Below are positions 33,817-34,815 of a DNA stretch of 34,815 nucleotides, in pieces. A model generated the notes under the pieces. That model made no database searches. It was not told where the DNA came from and worked only from the letters and a program-made list of their open reading frames with translations. The stretch comes from an uncultured Ignavibacteriales bacterium (GTDB lineage: Bacteria > Bacteroidota > Ignavibacteria > Ignavibacteriales > Melioribacteraceae), in contig CAMZLW010000046.1 in assembly GCA_947311785.1 (NCBI GenBank), positions 1 through 34,815 on the forward strand, written 5' to 3'. A program made the position numbers and the translations under genes. The first letter of the stretch is position 1; the number at the start of each line of letters is the position of its first letter.

Positions 33817-34575
33817 ATGAAATTAATTGATAAACTATCCGCTCTATTCAAAAGCAAAACTCCCATCAAACATATTTCAGAATACGAACAAAAGAAGCTC
33901 AATAAACTTTCCCAAAGAATTGAGTTAAAATTTAACTCTCCTATAATTTATGCAAAAGCGTTAACACACCGTTCCTACTTAGAAAAAAAAACTAGCTTAA
34001 ATAAATCTAACGAACGCCTTGAGTTTCTTGGCGATGCTATTCTTGGTGCAATTGTTGCCGAAATTCTTTTTAAAAAATTTCCTGATGAGGATGAAGGTTT
34101 TTTAACTAAAACTCGTTCGCATGTTGTTGATAAAAATGCATTATATGAAGCTGCCACTAGATTAGGACTCAAACACTATTTATTCTACGATAAAAGATTT
34201 ATTAAAGATAGCGAAGAGGGAATTAAAACAATTCTTGCAGATTGTTTTGAAGCATTAATAGGAGCAATTTATATTGACCTTGGAATTAAAACAGCACAAA
34301 AATTTGTTGTTAAATGGATAATTACACCAAACTTTGAATCGGGCAATTATCAAATAGATAATAACTTTAAAGGGCAACTTTTAGAATATACTCACTTGCA
34401 AAAAATGTTACCCCCAAATTATGTACTAGTTAAAGCAGAAGGGCCAGATCATAAAAAAAAATTTATTGTTGAAGTAGTTATTGGCGAAATAGTATATGGA
34501 ATGGGCAAAGGGAAAAACAAAAAATCAGCCGAGCAAGAAGCCGCAAGAAATACCCTACACAAATTAAAATTTTAA
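33817..34575 (+). CDS. rnc: Ribonuclease III
   Basis: RNase III cuts double-stranded RNA in rRNA maturation and mRNA turnover. The signature NERLEFLGDAILGAIVAE contains E66, E69 and D73, and ADCFEALIGAIY supplies D142 and E145, so all metal-binding residues are kept. A double-stranded RNA binding domain fills the C-terminus (about residues 183-252: FKGQLLEYTHLQKMLPPNYVLVKAEGPDHKKKFIVEVVI...GKGKNKKSAEQEAARNTLHKL). An N-terminal extension of ~27 residues precedes the nuclease domain. It follows fabF, a common location in this group. Confidence 0.96.
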   Translation: MKLIDKLSALFKSKTPIKHISEYEQKKLNKLSQRIELKFNSPIIYAKALTHRSYLEKKTSLNKSNERLEFLGDAILGAIVAEILFKKFPDEDEGFLTKTRSHVVDKNALYEAATRLGLKHYLFYDKRFIKDSEEGIKTILADCFEALIGAIYIDLGIKTAQKFVVKWIITPNFESGNYQIDNNFKGQLLEYTHLQKMLPPNYVLVKAEGPDHKKKFIVEVVIGEIVYGMGKGKNKKSAEQEAARNTLHKLKF

Positions 34576-34709
34576 CTCAACGCCAATATTTTTACCCTCT
34601 AGTAATTTGCCTGCATTGTTACTGCCTATAAATGATATAATCTTTTTTACTATACAAATTTATCACAATATTCTGCAATGTGAACTATCCAAAATAATCT
34701 TTAATATTA

Positions 34710-34815
34710 AACCCAAATTCAGCATTAGAAAAGCACAAATGCTGAATCGCTCAAGCTGGAGTAAGGGATGACAACAATAATCCTTCAACCCAAAAGGTTA
34801 TCATCCCTAACTCCA
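34710..34815. repeat. 106-bp two-hairpin dispersed repeat, copy B
   Basis: Matches 9017-9122 at about 100 of 106 positions and in the same orientation. The first hairpin (attcagcatt/aatgctgaat) is unchanged and the second long stem is kept apart from one further mismatch. The element runs to the window edge, so it may be longer. It lies 134 bases after rnc. Confidence 0.85.

Overview
The window is AT-rich chromosomal DNA from a member of the Bacteroidota/Ignavibacteriota group, most like Ignavibacteria or a relative. The evidence is two secreted proteins with type IX secretion C-terminal domains of the NYPNPFNP...GQEVATLVN type, a TonB-dependent receptor with a carboxypeptidase-regulatory N-terminus, DUF4876, DUF6850-like and DUF4857 proteins, and promoters of the TTG-N19/20-TAnnTTTR type. 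Many genes also carry a normal Shine-Dalgarno sequence, which fits Ignavibacteria better than class Bacteroidia. No phage, insertion sequence, CRISPR array or rRNA was seen.

Layout. 1-1456: an unrecognised reading frame that looks cut at its 5' end, then a palindromic intergenic stretch. 1457-2070: a minus-strand type II toxin-antitoxin pair with its own promoter. 2164-5736: class II B12-dependent ribonucleotide reductase (minus strand) with a terminator. 6025-8782: malQ, a small membrane protein, a lipoprotein and a TerB-like protein. 8783-9300: a gene-free stretch with hairpins and a 106-bp two-hairpin repeat whose second copy ends the window. 9301-12091: tRNA(CAU), secG, a LOG-family gene, rpsU (minus strand) and galE.

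12247-27493 is the most interesting part. In order it holds a TonB-dependent receptor, a DUF4876 lipoprotein, a DUF6850-like outer-membrane barrel, two T9SS-exported propeller proteins, a NapH/NosR-like membrane iron-sulfur protein whose C-terminus looks like three degenerate HMA modules, an ABC ATPase, an ABC membrane subunit and a DUF4857 protein. Together these would span the envelope from the surface to the cytoplasm. The likely theme is uptake or redox handling of a metal or metal complex, but the substrate cannot be read from the sequence.

27566-34575 is the classic lipid-synthesis cluster yceD(DUF177)-rpmF-plsX-fabH-fabD-fabG-acpP-fabF-rnc, with active-site residues intact in the enzymes checked and a strong hairpin between acpP and fabF. 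Several kinds of fold-back repeat are scattered between genes, and one palindrome lies in frame inside a T9SS sorting domain.
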